Source of the DNA: RGIG6178 sp045612885
GTDB lineage: Bacteria > Bacillota_I > Bacilli_A > RFN20 > DUOF01
DNA: 50,636 nucleotides
NCBI GenBank assembly: GCA_045612885.1
Contig: JAZKZZ010000001.1
Location: forward strand, 1 to 50,636
Reading direction: 5' to 3'
Below the pieces are notes generated by a model that was not told where the DNA came from, made no database searches, and saw nothing but the letters and a program-made list of their open reading frames with translations. Of the stretch, positions 15,997-25,603 are shown piece after piece (positions within the stretch are counted from its first letter, which is position 1; every line of letters starts with the position of its first letter). Both the position numbers and the translations under genes were made by a program.

Positions 15997-16612
15997 ATAA
16001 TTCTTCTTCCATATACGGAGTTGCAATTTCATCTTCTTCTTTAAATTCAATTCCTAATACTTCAGGCTCTTCTTGTTCTTCTGGTTCTCCTACAATCTCA
16101 ATATCTTCCATAGAAAATTCTTCTTCGCTAACAGGCTCTTCTTGATTAATAACTTCTTCAACTTGAGTAGCCACTTCGTTAGTTTCTGTACTTTCTAAAA
16201 TTTCTGTTTTTTCTGCTTTTCTATTTTTAATTAATTCTACAATCGTTTTATCAATTCTAGTGTAGTTGATTGTTAGATATACTACTAAATACATTATAAA
16301 TAAAACACCTAGAATTTGAACTCCATAGTTAATGTATTTGAATACTCCTACAAAAGGTAATTTAATAATTTCAATGCAAATTGTTAATGCTAGTTGTGCT
16401 ACAACAAAAGCAAAAGTACTAATCCATTGGATTCTTGTACTATTTTTAGTTTCAGCGTCTATTCCTAATAAACATGCTACCATAAATAAAGCTGCTAATC
16501 CTGTAATTATTGCAACAACCCAATAATTACTTGCTAGATAAATAAATCCTGCAAATCCTGCAACTACATACATTAAAAATGCCGCTAAATAAATTTGATA
16601 TTTCTTTTCCAT
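15995..16612 (-). CDS. Unknown membrane protein with acidic cytoplasmic tail
   Basis: A 205-residue protein with four hydrophobic helices in the first 120 residues, a basic segment (RIDKTIVELIKNRKAEK), then about 80 residues dominated by Glu (EEPVSEEEFSMEDIEIVGEPEEQEEPE). The tail is probably disordered. No family recognised. I start at the ATG at 16612, with AAGGTGG 8 nt upstream; a GTG four codons upstream lies within that site. Its own promoter and terminator make it monocistronic. Confidence 0.75.
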   Translation of the reverse strand: MEKKYQIYLAAFLMYVVAGFAGFIYLASNYWVVAIITGLAALFMVACLLGIDAETKNSTRIQWISTFAFVVAQLALTICIEIIKLPFVGVFKYINYGVQILGVLFIMYLVVYLTINYTRIDKTIVELIKNRKAEKTEILESTETNEVATQVEEVINQEEPVSEEEFSMEDIEIVGEPEEQEEPEVLGIEFKEEDEIATPYMEEEL

Positions 16613-16635
16613 TTTCTCAACCACCTTACGTTTAT

Positions 16636-16664
16636 ATTTTAATATGACTATCCTCCAATTGCAA
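16636..16664 (-). promoter_or_regulatory. Promoter of the acidic-tail membrane protein gene
   Basis: On the minus strand: TTGCAA (16659-16664), a 17-nt spacer, then TAAAAT (16636-16641), 23 nt before the ATG. Confidence 0.7.
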
Positions 16665-16697
16665 GATAAATTTTATTATCGAGGTAGTAAAAATAAA

Positions 16698-16726
16698 TAA
16701 AAAAAGGTTTGATATGAAATCAAACC
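16698..16726 (-). terminator. Terminator of the str operon after tuf
   Basis: On the minus strand GGTTTGAT pairs with ATCAAACC around a 5-nt loop and is followed by TTTTTTT. About 40 nt past the tuf stop. Confidence 0.92.
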
Positions 16727-16765
16727 GATTTTTGGATTTAAATTAACTTTTTTATTTAAGGATAA

Positions 16766-17950
16766 TTATCCTTCGATTTCTACAACGCTACCAGCACCAA
16801 CTGTTCTTCCACCTTCACGGATTGAGAACTTAGTACCTTTTTCTACAGCAACTGGGTGAATTAATTCAACGTCCATTTCAACGTTATCTCCAGGCATTAC
16901 CATTTCAACACCTGCAGGTAATTTGATAGCTCCTGTAATGTCAGTAGTTCTGAAGTAGAATTGTGGACGATAGTTTCCAAAGAATGGAGTATGTCTTCCA
17001 CCTTCTTCTTTGCTTAGTACGTATACTTGAGCTTTGAATTTTGTATGAGGTTTAACTGTACCAGTCTTAGCTAATACTTGTCCTCTTACAACTTCATCTC
17101 TGTTAACTCCACGAAGTAAAGCTCCGATGTTGTCTCCAGCTTGAGCGAAGTCTAATAGTTTTCTGAACATTTCGATACCAGTAACAACTGTTTTCTTAGT
17201 TTCTCTAATACCAACGATTTCAACTTCGTCATTTAGTCTTAGAACTCCTCTTTCTACTCTACCAGTAGCAACTGTTCCACGACCTGTGATTGTGAATACG
17301 TCTTCAACTGGCATTAAGAATGGCTTGTCTGTATCTCTTTCTGGAGTTGGAATATAACTATCAACTGCAGCCATTAATTCATCAATAGCAGCAACCCATT
17401 TAGAATCTCCTTCAAGAGCCTTTAATGCTGATCCACGAATAATTGGTGTATCATCACCAGGGAATTCATAGCTATTTAAGATGTCTCTAACATCCATTTC
17501 AGCTAATTCGATTAATTCCTCGTCATCAACCATATCACATTTATTTAAGAATACGATAATGTAAGGAACTCCAACTTGTCTAGCAAGTAAGATGTGTTCT
17601 TTAGTTTGTGGCATTGGACCATCTGTAGCGGCTACAACTAAGATAGCTCCATCCATTTGTGCAGCACCAGTAATCATATTTTTGATATAGTCTGCGTGTC
17701 CTGGACAGTCTACGTGAGCGTAGTGACGAGTCTCAGTTTCATACTCGATGTGAGCAGTGTTAATAGTGATTCCACGTGCCTTTTCTTCTGGTGCAGAGTC
17801 GATTTCAGCATAACTCTTAGCAGTTCCACCAGTAACTTGTGCAAGTCTAGTTGCGATTGCAGCTGTTAATGTTGTTTTACCGTGGTCAACGTGACCGATA
17901 GTTCCAATATTAACGTGCGGTTTTGATCTGTCAAATTTTTGCTTTGCCAT
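16766..17950 (-). CDS. tuf: Elongation factor Tu
   Basis: A 394-residue EF-Tu, the GTPase that delivers aminoacyl-tRNA to the ribosomal A site. G1 GHVDHGKT (residues 19-26), G3 DCPGHADY, G4 NKCD, and domains 2 and 3 with VFTITGRGTVATGRVERG and the C-terminal REGGRTVGAGSV. ATG at 17950 with AGGAGG upstream. Last gene of the str operon; an additional promoter lies in the 83-nt gap after fusA. Codon use and G+C look higher than in neighbouring accessory genes, as expected for a highly expressed gene. Confidence 0.99.
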   Translation of the reverse strand: MAKQKFDRSKPHVNIGTIGHVDHGKTTLTAAIATRLAQVTGGTAKSYAEIDSAPEEKARGITINTAHIEYETETRHYAHVDCPGHADYIKNMITGAAQMDGAILVVAATDGPMPQTKEHILLARQVGVPYIIVFLNKCDMVDDEELIELAEMDVRDILNSYEFPGDDTPIIRGSALKALEGDSKWVAAIDELMAAVDSYIPTPERDTDKPFLMPVEDVFTITGRGTVATGRVERGVLRLNDEVEIVGIRETKKTVVTGIEMFRKLLDFAQAGDNIGALLRGVNRDEVVRGQVLAKTGTVKPHTKFKAQVYVLSKEEGGRHTPFFGNYRPQFYFRTTDITGAIKLPAGVEMVMPGDNVEMDVELIHPVAVEKGTKFSIREGGRTVGAGSVVEIEG

Positions 17951-17985
17951 AATTTAATTTTCCTCCTATTTTATTTTTTCTTATC

Positions 17986-18032
17986 AGACAGTTTAATAAT
18001 AAATGAAATGCTCTTTAAAATCAATACTGTCT
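17986..18032 (-). promoter_or_regulatory. tuf promoter bracketed by an inverted repeat
   Basis: On the minus strand: TTGATT (18019-18024), a 17-nt spacer, then TATTAT (17996-18001). A perfect 7-bp inverted repeat, AGACAGT (17986-17992) and ACTGTCT (18026-18032), flanks the promoter on both sides. The repeat could be a regulator site, or a long hairpin in transcripts reading through from fusA. Confidence 0.6.
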
Positions 18033-18033
18033 A

Positions 18034-20109
18034 TTAATTATTTACAGCGTTCTTTTTAATAACAGTTTCTGTAACTGATTTAGGTGCTTCTTCATATCTG
18101 AAGAAAGTCATTGTATAGTTTCCTCTTCCTTGAGTGAATGAACGTAAGTCTGTAGCATATCCAAACATTTCAGCAAGTGGTACATAAGCATCGATTACTT
18201 GTGAATTTCCTCTAGCTTCAAATCCTTCAATTCTACCTCTTCTTGAGTTGATATCACCCATAGCATCTCCTTGATACTCACTAGGAACTACAACTTCAAC
18301 CTTCATAACTGGTTCTAGTAATACAGGTTTACACTTATTAGCAGCTTCTCTTAAAGCCATACTAGCAGCTACTTTGAAGGCCATTTCTGATGAGTCAACA
18401 TCATGGTAAGATCCATCGAATAAAGTAGCCTTAACATCAATTACTGGGAATCCAGCTAAGATACCTTTACTTAATGCATCTTTTAGACCATCATCAACTG
18501 GTTTAATGTATTCTCTTGGAACAACTCCACCAACGATAGCATCAATAAATTCATAACCTTTACCAACATTTGGTTCAAGTTTCAACCAAACGTGACCATA
18601 TTGACCTCTACCACCAGATTGACGGATATATTTTCCTTCACATTCTCCAGTTTGTTTAATAGTTTCACGATAAGCAACTTGTGGAGCACCAACATTAGCT
18701 TCAACCTTGAATTCTCTCTTTAAACGGTCAACGATGATATCTAAGTGTAATTCACCCATACCAGCGATAATAGTTTGTCCAGTTTCATGGTTTGTATAAG
18801 CTCTGAATGTAGGGTCTTCTTCAGCAAGTTTACCTAAAGCAACTCCTAATTTTTCTTGGTCAGTTTTAGTTTTTGGCTCAATTGCAAGTTCAATAACTGG
18901 TTCTGCAAATGTCATTTTTTCTAAAACTAATTCATTATTTTCAGAACATAATGTATCTCCTGTAACAGTAGCTTTTAATCCTACTGCTGCAGCGATTTCT
19001 CCAGTATATACTGAAGAGATTTCTTTTCTTTGGTTAGCGTGCATTTGCACGATTCTTCCAAATCTTTCTTTTACTCCCTTAGTAGAGTTATATACATAAC
19101 TACCTGCATCAGCATGTCCAGCATATACTCTAAAGAAAGTTAGTTTTCCTACAAATGGGTCTGTTGCTACTTTGAATGCTAATGCTGCAAAAGGTGCATC
19201 ATCAGAAATTTCTAAAGTAATAGGATTTCCATCTGCATCAGTTCCTGTAGCTGCAGGAATATCAAGTGGAGAAGGTAGATATTCTACGATTGCATCGATT
19301 AAAGGTTGAACACCTTTCTTCTTGTATGCACTTCCACCTAATACTGGATAGAAAGTACCAGTTAGAACAGCCTTACGAATTGTTGATTTGATTTCATCAA
19401 TTGTAACTTCTTGTTCTTCTAAAACTTTCATCATTAAGTCATCATCATATGAAGCTAATGCTTCGATTAATTCTGCTCTGTATGCCTCACATTGATCTAC
19501 TAATTCAGCAGGCACTTCTTTTTTAACCATTTTTTCTCCATTAGCACCTTCAAAGTAAATAGCTTCACGAGCAATTACGTCAACTACTCCAGCTAAAGAA
19601 CTTTCGCAACCAATAGGGAAGTTGATTGGATGTGCATTAGCAGCTAATTTAGTGTGAAGTGATTTAACACTCATATCAAAATCAGCACCAATAGCATCCA
19701 TTTTGTTTACGAATACTATACGTGGAACACCATATTTAATACCTTGGTTCCATACAGTTTCAGTTTGCGGTTCAACTCCGTTTTTACCATCAAGAATAGT
19801 AACAGCACCATCTAATACTCTAAGTGATCTTTCAACTTCAACAGTGAAGTCTACGTGACCTGGAGTATCGATAATGTTGATTCTGTGATCATTCCAGTGA
19901 ACTGTTGTAGCAGCAGAAGTGATAGTAATACCTCTTTCTTGCTCTTGTGCCATCCAGTCCATTGTAGCAGTACCATCATGAGTATCACCAATTTTATGAT
20001 TTACACCAGTGTAGAAAAGAATTCTTTCAGACATAGTAGTCTTTCCTGCATCGATGTGAGCCATAATACCAATATTTCTTGTTTTGTTTAATGAAATATC
20101 ACGAGCCAT
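18034..20109 (-). CDS. fusA: Elongation factor G
   Basis: A 691-residue translocase GTPase of the ribosome. G1 AHIDAGKTT (near 17-25), G3 DTPGHVDF, G4 NKMD, domain IV with the GGRGQYGHV segment (near 510) and the C-terminal FRYEEAP. Full length. ATG at 20109 with AGGAGG upstream. Between rpsG (28 nt) and tuf in the str operon. Confidence 0.99.
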   Translation of the reverse strand: MARDISLNKTRNIGIMAHIDAGKTTMSERILFYTGVNHKIGDTHDGTATMDWMAQEQERGITITSAATTVHWNDHRINIIDTPGHVDFTVEVERSLRVLDGAVTILDGKNGVEPQTETVWNQGIKYGVPRIVFVNKMDAIGADFDMSVKSLHTKLAANAHPINFPIGCESSLAGVVDVIAREAIYFEGANGEKMVKKEVPAELVDQCEAYRAELIEALASYDDDLMMKVLEEQEVTIDEIKSTIRKAVLTGTFYPVLGGSAYKKKGVQPLIDAIVEYLPSPLDIPAATGTDADGNPITLEISDDAPFAALAFKVATDPFVGKLTFFRVYAGHADAGSYVYNSTKGVKERFGRIVQMHANQRKEISSVYTGEIAAAVGLKATVTGDTLCSENNELVLEKMTFAEPVIELAIEPKTKTDQEKLGVALGKLAEEDPTFRAYTNHETGQTIIAGMGELHLDIIVDRLKREFKVEANVGAPQVAYRETIKQTGECEGKYIRQSGGRGQYGHVWLKLEPNVGKGYEFIDAIVGGVVPREYIKPVDDGLKDALSKGILAGFPVIDVKATLFDGSYHDVDSSEMAFKVAASMALREAANKCKPVLLEPVMKVEVVVPSEYQGDAMGDINSRRGRIEGFEARGNSQVIDAYVPLAEMFGYATDLRSFTQGRGNYTMTFFRYEEAPKSVTETVIKKNAVNN

Positions 20110-20137
20110 AATTTTCCTCCTTTTATATTTTTAAAAA

Positions 20138-20608
20138 TTACCAACTATAGTGTGCAAATGCTTTGTTAGCTTCTGCCATTCTATGTGTATCGTCACGCTT
20201 TTTAACTGCAGCACCAGTACCATTACTAGCATCAATAATTTCAGCAGCTAATTTTTGTTCCATACTCTTTTCGTTTCTTCCTCTAGCATATTGAATTAAC
20301 CATCTAATACCTAGTGTACTTTGTCTTTCTTCACTTGTCTCAACTGGAACTTGGTAGTTTTGTCCACCAACACGTCTAGACTTAAGTTCTAAAAGTGGTT
20401 TAATATTTTCCATAGCTTGAGTTAAAACTTCCATTGCAGGCTTGCCAGTCTTGCTCTCTACGATAGCGAATGCATCATAAAGAATAGTTTGAGCTACACC
20501 TCTTTTACCATCGATCATCATTTTATTGATTAAACGAGTAACTAATTTACTATTGTAAATTGGATCTGGTAATACATCTCTTTTTGCTATATATCCCTTA
20601 CGTGGCAT
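20138..20608 (-). CDS. rpsG: 30S ribosomal protein S7 (uS7)
   Basis: A 156-residue S7, a primary 16S rRNA 3'-domain binder. Typical MPRKGYIAKRDVLPDPIYNS start and RRVGGQNYQVPVE and HRMAEANKAFAHYSW blocks. Second gene of the str operon, 39 nt after rpsL, with AAAGGAGG upstream. Confidence 0.98.
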   Translation of the reverse strand: MPRKGYIAKRDVLPDPIYNSKLVTRLINKMMIDGKRGVAQTILYDAFAIVESKTGKPAMEVLTQAMENIKPLLELKSRRVGGQNYQVPVETSEERQSTLGIRWLIQYARGRNEKSMEQKLAAEIIDASNGTGAAVKKRDDTHRMAEANKAFAHYSW

Positions 20609-20647
20609 ATAATTTCCTCCTTTCGCGAATTATTTGTTTATTTATAA

Positions 20648-21067
20648 TTATTTAGATTCTTTAGGCTTCTTAGTACCATATAAAGATCTTCCTTGCTTTC
20701 TGTTATTAACACCAGCACAATCTAATGTACCTCTTACGATGTGATAACGAATACCTGGTAAATCCTTAACACGGCCACCACGAATTAATACAACACTGTG
20801 CTCTTGAAGATTATGTCCTTCACCACCAATGTAAGCATTAACTTCCATACCATTACTTAATCTAACACGAGCATACTTTCTTAATGCAGAGTTAGGTTTC
20901 TTAGGTGTCATTGTACCAACACGAGTACAAACTCCTCTTTTTTGTGGACTCTTAGTTTCAGTAACTTTCTTTAATAAAGAATTTCTACCTCTTCTTAGAG
21001 CAGGAGCCTTAGACTTGTAAGTGATTTTAGTTCTACTATTACGTACTAATTGATTCTTTGTAGGCAT
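20648..21067 (-). CDS. rpsL: 30S ribosomal protein S12 (uS12)
   Basis: A 139-residue S12 of the decoding centre. The conserved TPKKPNSALRKYARVRL and GRVKDLPGIRYHIVRG loops, which contact decoding-centre rRNA and hold the streptomycin-resistance positions, have the usual wild-type residues. I start it at the ATG at 21067 (PTKNQLVRN), about 10 nt after AAAGGAGA; an earlier in-frame codon lies in the leader. First gene of the str operon. Confidence 0.97.
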   Translation of the reverse strand: MPTKNQLVRNSRTKITYKSKAPALRRGRNSLLKKVTETKSPQKRGVCTRVGTMTPKKPNSALRKYARVRLSNGMEVNAYIGGEGHNLQEHSVVLIRGGRVKDLPGIRYHIVRGTLDCAGVNNRKQGRSLYGTKKPKESK

Positions 21068-21151
21068 GTTCCAATTTCTCCTTTCTAACACACGATACCG
21101 GGTGTGTCAATATTCTTTGTTTTAAAAAGCCAATCTTGGCTAATCACAACG
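21068..21151 (-). promoter_or_regulatory. str operon leader with two hairpins
   Basis: The rpsL 5' untranslated region (about 84 nt). Close to the predicted start, AGCCA pairs with TGGCT (21128-21132 and 21137-21141) and is followed on the minus strand by TTTTTAAAA, so it resembles a weak attenuator. A second hairpin, ACACAC/GTGTGT (21088-21093 and 21102-21107), lies just before the ribosome binding site. Autoregulatory function is inferred. Confidence 0.45.
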
Positions 21152-21157
21152 ATTAAT

Positions 21158-21186
21158 ATAATATATGTTTTATTATCAATAGTCAA
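21158..21186 (-). promoter_or_regulatory. str operon promoter
   Basis: On the minus strand: TTGACT (21181-21186), a 17-nt spacer, then TATTAT (21158-21163), predicted start near 21151. Confidence 0.8.
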
Positions 21187-21216
21187 CAATTATTTTAATT
21201 CAAATAAAAAAAAGAT

Positions 21217-21244
21217 AAAAAAAAGGGTTAACTAATGTTAACCC
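21217..21244 (-). terminator. Terminator of the lipoprotein operon
   Basis: On the minus strand GGGTTAAC pairs with GTTAACCC around ATTA, followed by eight T. Strong; it overlaps the last stop codon and insulates the str promoter. Confidence 0.93.
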
Positions 21245-22543
21245 CTATTTATTACCTGTTAATTTATTGTAATATTCTTTAAGATTTGGATCAGTTACCT
21301 CAACATCTAATCCCTTTAAATAACTTAATAAAGCAGCAGTATCATCAACTTGTTCTAATAATTTAGAGTAAGCAAGTTCTTTATCTTTAATACTAACAGT
21401 ATTAGAATCGATAACTCTTACTGTAACAAGATAATACTTATTTGTACGTGTAGCAGAAGTTCCCATCTCATATTCTCCCTTAGGATGTCCCTCGGATAAA
21501 ATAATATGTTTAGGATCAAAGTCCTCTGGATTATCGTGATTGTAAATTCCATTAATCAAGAACTTATCTTCACCCTCAACAAGTTCATATAGATAAGATG
21601 AAACATCTGGTCTTAAAAGTTGAGTTAAAGCATCTTCATATAAAATACCTTTAGTATCTTTATTTACAACTTGTTCAGTTATATATTTAGTTTCATTAAT
21701 TACTTTAATTTGATATTCTAATCCCTCACTAAGCGTACATCTTTCGCCATTTTCACAAATAGAAAATGTATTTATTGCCCCATCATATGTAGTGTTACTC
21801 ACACTAGGAGCGCAGGAAGTAGAATCATAATAATCGTTAACTAAACCTAAATTTTCACAATATTGTCTTCCAATTTCTTCTCTCTTTTCTTGCTTTTTGA
21901 TTTCTTCAAGAGCCGCTAGATTATCATATGTACCATTCGTGAATTTAGTAATTATGTCTTCCATATCTTTTAAATCATCACCAGTGAATACGGAAATAAT
22001 TCTTGTCTTACTATCATCTAATAAATCAACTTTATTTTTACTTATATAATCTTCTTTTATCATTTCTAAATAAATGTCATAATTGAAATATTTTTCAATA
22101 TAATCACTATAATCATATTTAAGTCCCAAATCATAAGTAACTCCGCTTGTTAAAGTTTTAGATGTATCAATCACATACATTTTGGCTTTTAAATGAGAAA
22201 CTAATAGTCCTTCATTGAAAACGCCATTTATTTTATAATCGCTGATGTTTAGCACTTCATTTTCGAAACGTTCTTTTAATTTTAATTCATATATAGTTTT
22301 TCGCGTACTATTATTAGAAATATCTAACACATCTTTCATTAATCCTCTTAAAAACCACACATTAACGCTACTAGCATCATTCTCTCTTATATATTCATAA
22401 ATTTCTTGTGTGCTTAGTTTCTTATTAGAAACTTGTGTAGAATTTTCCAATTTAGACTTAACAACTTCTTCTTTAGAACAAGAGCATCCAACAATTGAAA
22501 ACATTAACAAACCAACTGATAAAAATTTTATTACCTTTTTCAT
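21245..22543 (-). CDS. Lipoprotein of a duplicated pair (module 2, second gene)
   Basis: A 432-residue secreted lipoprotein. Signal peptide with lipobox SIVGC (Cys at residue 20), then SCSKEE. It is a paralogue of the 24269-25603 product: shared features include an early (L/Y)xxQ(E/D)(I/V)Y motif with a following NDA, a Leu/Lys/Glu-rich helical stretch, YDYSDYIEK/CDYSDYVNK, and a (K/R)-rich segment before a short beta region. The helical N-terminal part resembles the chaperone domain of SurA/PrsA foldases, but I see no rotamase motif. ATG overlaps the stop of the preceding gene as TAATG, so translation is coupled. Probably acts in protein folding or assembly outside the membrane (inference). 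Confidence 0.75.
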   Translation of the reverse strand: MKKVIKFLSVGLLMFSIVGCSCSKEEVVKSKLENSTQVSNKKLSTQEIYEYIRENDASSVNVWFLRGLMKDVLDISNNSTRKTIYELKLKERFENEVLNISDYKINGVFNEGLLVSHLKAKMYVIDTSKTLTSGVTYDLGLKYDYSDYIEKYFNYDIYLEMIKEDYISKNKVDLLDDSKTRIISVFTGDDLKDMEDIITKFTNGTYDNLAALEEIKKQEKREEIGRQYCENLGLVNDYYDSTSCAPSVSNTTYDGAINTFSICENGERCTLSEGLEYQIKVINETKYITEQVVNKDTKGILYEDALTQLLRPDVSSYLYELVEGEDKFLINGIYNHDNPEDFDPKHIILSEGHPKGEYEMGTSATRTNKYYLVTVRVIDSNTVSIKDKELAYSKLLEQVDDTAALLSYLKGLDVEVTDPNLKEYYNKLTGNK

Positions 22544-24243
22544 TAGTTAGACCCTCCATATTTCTTAAATCCTTCACCATATTTATATGTACAACTCCAT
22601 TTACCATCAGTCTTTGTTAGACATGCTAAAATTGGTATTTCTTTAGTGATGAAATCTTGTGTTCTAAGCCACACTATATTAGCATAAGTTCTATAATATC
22701 CTTCAAAATCTGAAGCAATCTTTTTATCCGCTAATTCAGTTTTAGAATTAATATATTGATTAACCATCTTTTTAACATTTTCATCTACAATTTCAAAACC
22801 GCCGTTTGAAGCTAAATTTAAATAATAATTAAACATTGCAAAAGACAATAATTGATCATCCGCTTCATTATTTCCATAATTTCTAGAAATATATTTTTCT
22901 GAAAATAAATTTACTTCTGACACTCTCTCTTCAGTATTAGAACCTAATTCAATGTAACTATAATAATTATCATCTTTAGCCTCATAGCTATAGTAATCAT
23001 ATAAATCTGTAGCAAAAGGTGTTTTTTGAATACTTAAAATATGTAATCCCTTAGAATCTTTAAACACAACATATGGATTGTTATTTTCATTCACTAATAC
23101 ATATTCTTCGCTAGTAGTTGTACTATAACCTACTGTATCGACTGTAGGAGTCAACACTGGCATCTTAATTGCTTTTGCACCAGCATCAACCTCTTCTTGA
23201 GTAACAGTTATAAACTTAGGTGTTTTTGTATTAAGTAAATTATTAAATACTATATTTCTATAATAAAACCTTTTATTTGAAAGGTTACTTGCGCTAGTAC
23301 TTCCATCTGGATAATAGTGCTTAGTTGTAGATGAGTAGTATTCACGATTAGGATCATTTGGATCATTTTCATCAATTTCATTTAATTTCTTTATATAACT
23401 ATATGGTATACTTTGCATCCCAGATTTGTATAAATCTGTAAGTGTTTTAGTATCATCAGTTGTAGGTAAATTAAAACTAGCATATTTATTTTCAACAATG
23501 CTACTATATCCAATAAGCGCATATCTTAATTCATTAGTTATATCTGTATCATTCAAAGAAATAACACCCATATCTCCACCATTTTTCTTTGAATCAGCAC
23601 TAGAATAGTAAATTGCAATGTTATAGAAAGTTTCTCCTGTTACTAATTCATTTAAGGCTTGATATAGATTTTTAGCTTCTGTCTCTGTCAGAGACAGATT
23701 ATATAAATCTGTAGTATTTGAACTTGAACTAATTCCTAATTGTATATCCTTTACATGATACAAATAATTAGCATCGATATAACCTTTTGTATATGTTTCC
23801 TTATTATTTTCTAAAAATTTTTCTTTAGCACGTTTCTTTTGCAAAGCATAAATTTTGTTATTAACAAGTTCTTCAACACTACTTACCCCTTCTTGTTCAA
23901 GGGCTGTTTTTAAATCTTCTTTATAAACTGTACCATTCAATGTAGCGTTATCTTCTATTTCTTTTCTCCAAATTTCAACCTCTTTTTCAACAGACGTTCT
24001 CATAACACTTGTTTCAGGTATTGAACTTTGAATCAAAGCTCTTTCTAAAATTTCATAAACATATTTTGCGGTAGCTTCGTTATATAATGAAGCATCATAT
24101 AATCCTTCTGCAGTAATCTTATTGCCATTAACCGTAGCTATCACATTTGTTTCAGTAATATTAGAAGAGTTAGAACAAGCACTAGAAAAACACAAACTAC
24201 ACAACATCATCACACTTAGTGGTATTAATCTTCTCTTTTTCAT
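22543..24243 (-). CDS. PrsA/SurA-like foldase lipoprotein (module 2, first gene)
   Basis: A 566-residue lipoprotein. Signal peptide with lipobox FSSAC (Cys at residue 23). The next part, VIATVNGNKITAEGLYDA, is the hallmark of the SurA/PrsA N-terminal chaperone domain. Near residues 205-240 a parvulin-like block IAIYYSSADSKKNGGDMGVISL follows the pattern of peptidyl-prolyl isomerase domains (here separated as IAIYYSSADSKK, NGGDMG). The C-terminal half is homologous to the 25603-28344 product (ARSIIFN/YRNIVFN, shared N..NP..V segments, Y.SYVEL/YSYIEL). It probably folds secreted proteins at the membrane surface. 25 nt after the upstream gene. Confidence 0.8.
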   Translation of the reverse strand: MKKRRLIPLSVMMLCSLCFSSACSNSSNITETNVIATVNGNKITAEGLYDASLYNEATAKYVYEILERALIQSSIPETSVMRTSVEKEVEIWRKEIEDNATLNGTVYKEDLKTALEQEGVSSVEELVNNKIYALQKKRAKEKFLENNKETYTKGYIDANYLYHVKDIQLGISSSSNTTDLYNLSLTETEAKNLYQALNELVTGETFYNIAIYYSSADSKKNGGDMGVISLNDTDITNELRYALIGYSSIVENKYASFNLPTTDDTKTLTDLYKSGMQSIPYSYIKKLNEIDENDPNDPNREYYSSTTKHYYPDGSTSASNLSNKRFYYRNIVFNNLLNTKTPKFITVTQEEVDAGAKAIKMPVLTPTVDTVGYSTTTSEEYVLVNENNNPYVVFKDSKGLHILSIQKTPFATDLYDYYSYEAKDDNYYSYIELGSNTEERVSEVNLFSEKYISRNYGNNEADDQLLSFAMFNYYLNLASNGGFEIVDENVKKMVNQYINSKTELADKKIASDFEGYYRTYANIVWLRTQDFITKEIPILACLTKTDGKWSCTYKYGEGFKKYGGSN

Positions 24244-24268
24244 TGTTTTCCCTCCTTATTTTCCCTTT

Positions 24269-25603
24269 TTATTCAGTAAATATGTCAGGATACAATGCAC
24301 TTAAATATGCGTAAACATCATCATCATAAACGCTAATTTGATCTTTATATTCTTTTAGATAATGATTTAAAGCACTAATTCCTAAAGTAGATTCTTTAGC
24401 TAATAATTTAGCTGCTTGATAAATATCATTAGCATCAGTAGTATCACTATTTATAATTCTAAATCTTACAACACTATAAACATATGTACTACTATCTGCG
24501 GTTTCGGTTAATAAAACACCATTTAGTTTACCCTCTTCAGTAGTAGTATCTGCTTGGCTATGTATTAAGTAGTAATATGTATCGTTATTTTCATCAGTAA
24601 CAGATACTATTTTTTTAGCGTATTTTTCACTTGTGAAATCAGTAATTAATAGTAAATTTGAAGTTATATCATTACTTACTACTGAATCTGTTGCGCTATC
24701 AGAACCAATTAATTTATCATAAACAAATTGCATTTCATCAATAACATTTAATTTTTCTTTATAGTATACTTCTTTATCTTGAGTGAATTTATTAGTATAC
24801 TCTGATGCAAGAGATTGACTAGAGTCCTCTGGAGTTCCTATCTTATCATAATCAACTTTAACTATATCTTTTAATTTTTGTTGCAATTCAGCTTCTACAG
24901 TTTCAAAGTTAACCACTTTTTTCTCAGCGATATTATCTCGTAATGTTTTCATGAACTGTCTAACGTTTAAGTCTTTATATGTACTTTCTAAAGATGAAGA
25001 AACAGTAAAGTATTCCACATCTCTAATATTTCTATCAGTAAGAAGTCCTTTTCTATTTTTAATACTTTCATCGATAATATATTTTTCTTTTAGTAGTGTA
25101 GATATAGCATCTAATTTGATAGCCTTGTTAACGTAATCGCTATAATCACACGCTAAATTGTCAACGCTTCCATAATCCACACCTGTAGCACAAGTCACCT
25201 TATAACCTTCTGCCTTTAGTGCATCTATCATGAATTTTTCACTAAATTCACCTTGTACTAAATATCCACTTTCTGCTTTTTCTTGTAATTTTTCCTTTAC
25301 TAAAGCATCATATCTAGTTTTCCATTCGCTAGTATTATCATTTAATTTTAAAACTTCAGTTCCAATAAATTCAACGATTTTATTAGCAATAGCCACATTA
25401 CCAGCATCATTAGCTATTAACGCATTATAAACATCTTGCAAAGTATACTTACTAGTTTCTCCAGATAAGTTACCTAATAAACCATCTGCACTATTTTCCA
25501 TTCTACTTACATTCTTTTTATCTTCTTTATCACAACTACAACCTGCTAATACTACAGTAGAAAGTAATAATGACACTGATAAAATCTTTAATCCTTTATT
25601 CAT
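24269..25603 (-). CDS. Lipoprotein of a duplicated pair (module 1, second gene)
   Basis: A 444-residue secreted lipoprotein with lipobox VLAGC (Cys at residue 22) followed by SCDKEDKK. After a short linker comes a mainly helical region starting YTLQDVYNALIANDAGNVA, which matches the same region of its paralogue at 21245-22543. The YSDYVNKAIKLDAISTLLKEKYI stretch (here split as YSDYVNKAIKLDAI and STLLKEKYI) is also shared. The second half has a beta-rich part (TYYYLIHSQ, STYVYSVVRFRI). No catalytic motif seen. ATG has GGAGGTGG upstream and overlaps the preceding stop as TAATG. Function unknown; context suggests extracytoplasmic folding or assembly. Confidence 0.75.
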   Translation of the reverse strand: MNKGLKILSVSLLLSTVVLAGCSCDKEDKKNVSRMENSADGLLGNLSGETSKYTLQDVYNALIANDAGNVAIANKIVEFIGTEVLKLNDNTSEWKTRYDALVKEKLQEKAESGYLVQGEFSEKFMIDALKAEGYKVTCATGVDYGSVDNLACDYSDYVNKAIKLDAISTLLKEKYIIDESIKNRKGLLTDRNIRDVEYFTVSSSLESTYKDLNVRQFMKTLRDNIAEKKVVNFETVEAELQQKLKDIVKVDYDKIGTPEDSSQSLASEYTNKFTQDKEVYYKEKLNVIDEMQFVYDKLIGSDSATDSVVSNDITSNLLLITDFTSEKYAKKIVSVTDENNDTYYYLIHSQADTTTEEGKLNGVLLTETADSSTYVYSVVRFRIINSDTTDANDIYQAAKLLAKESTLGISALNHYLKEYKDQISVYDDDVYAYLSALYPDIFTE

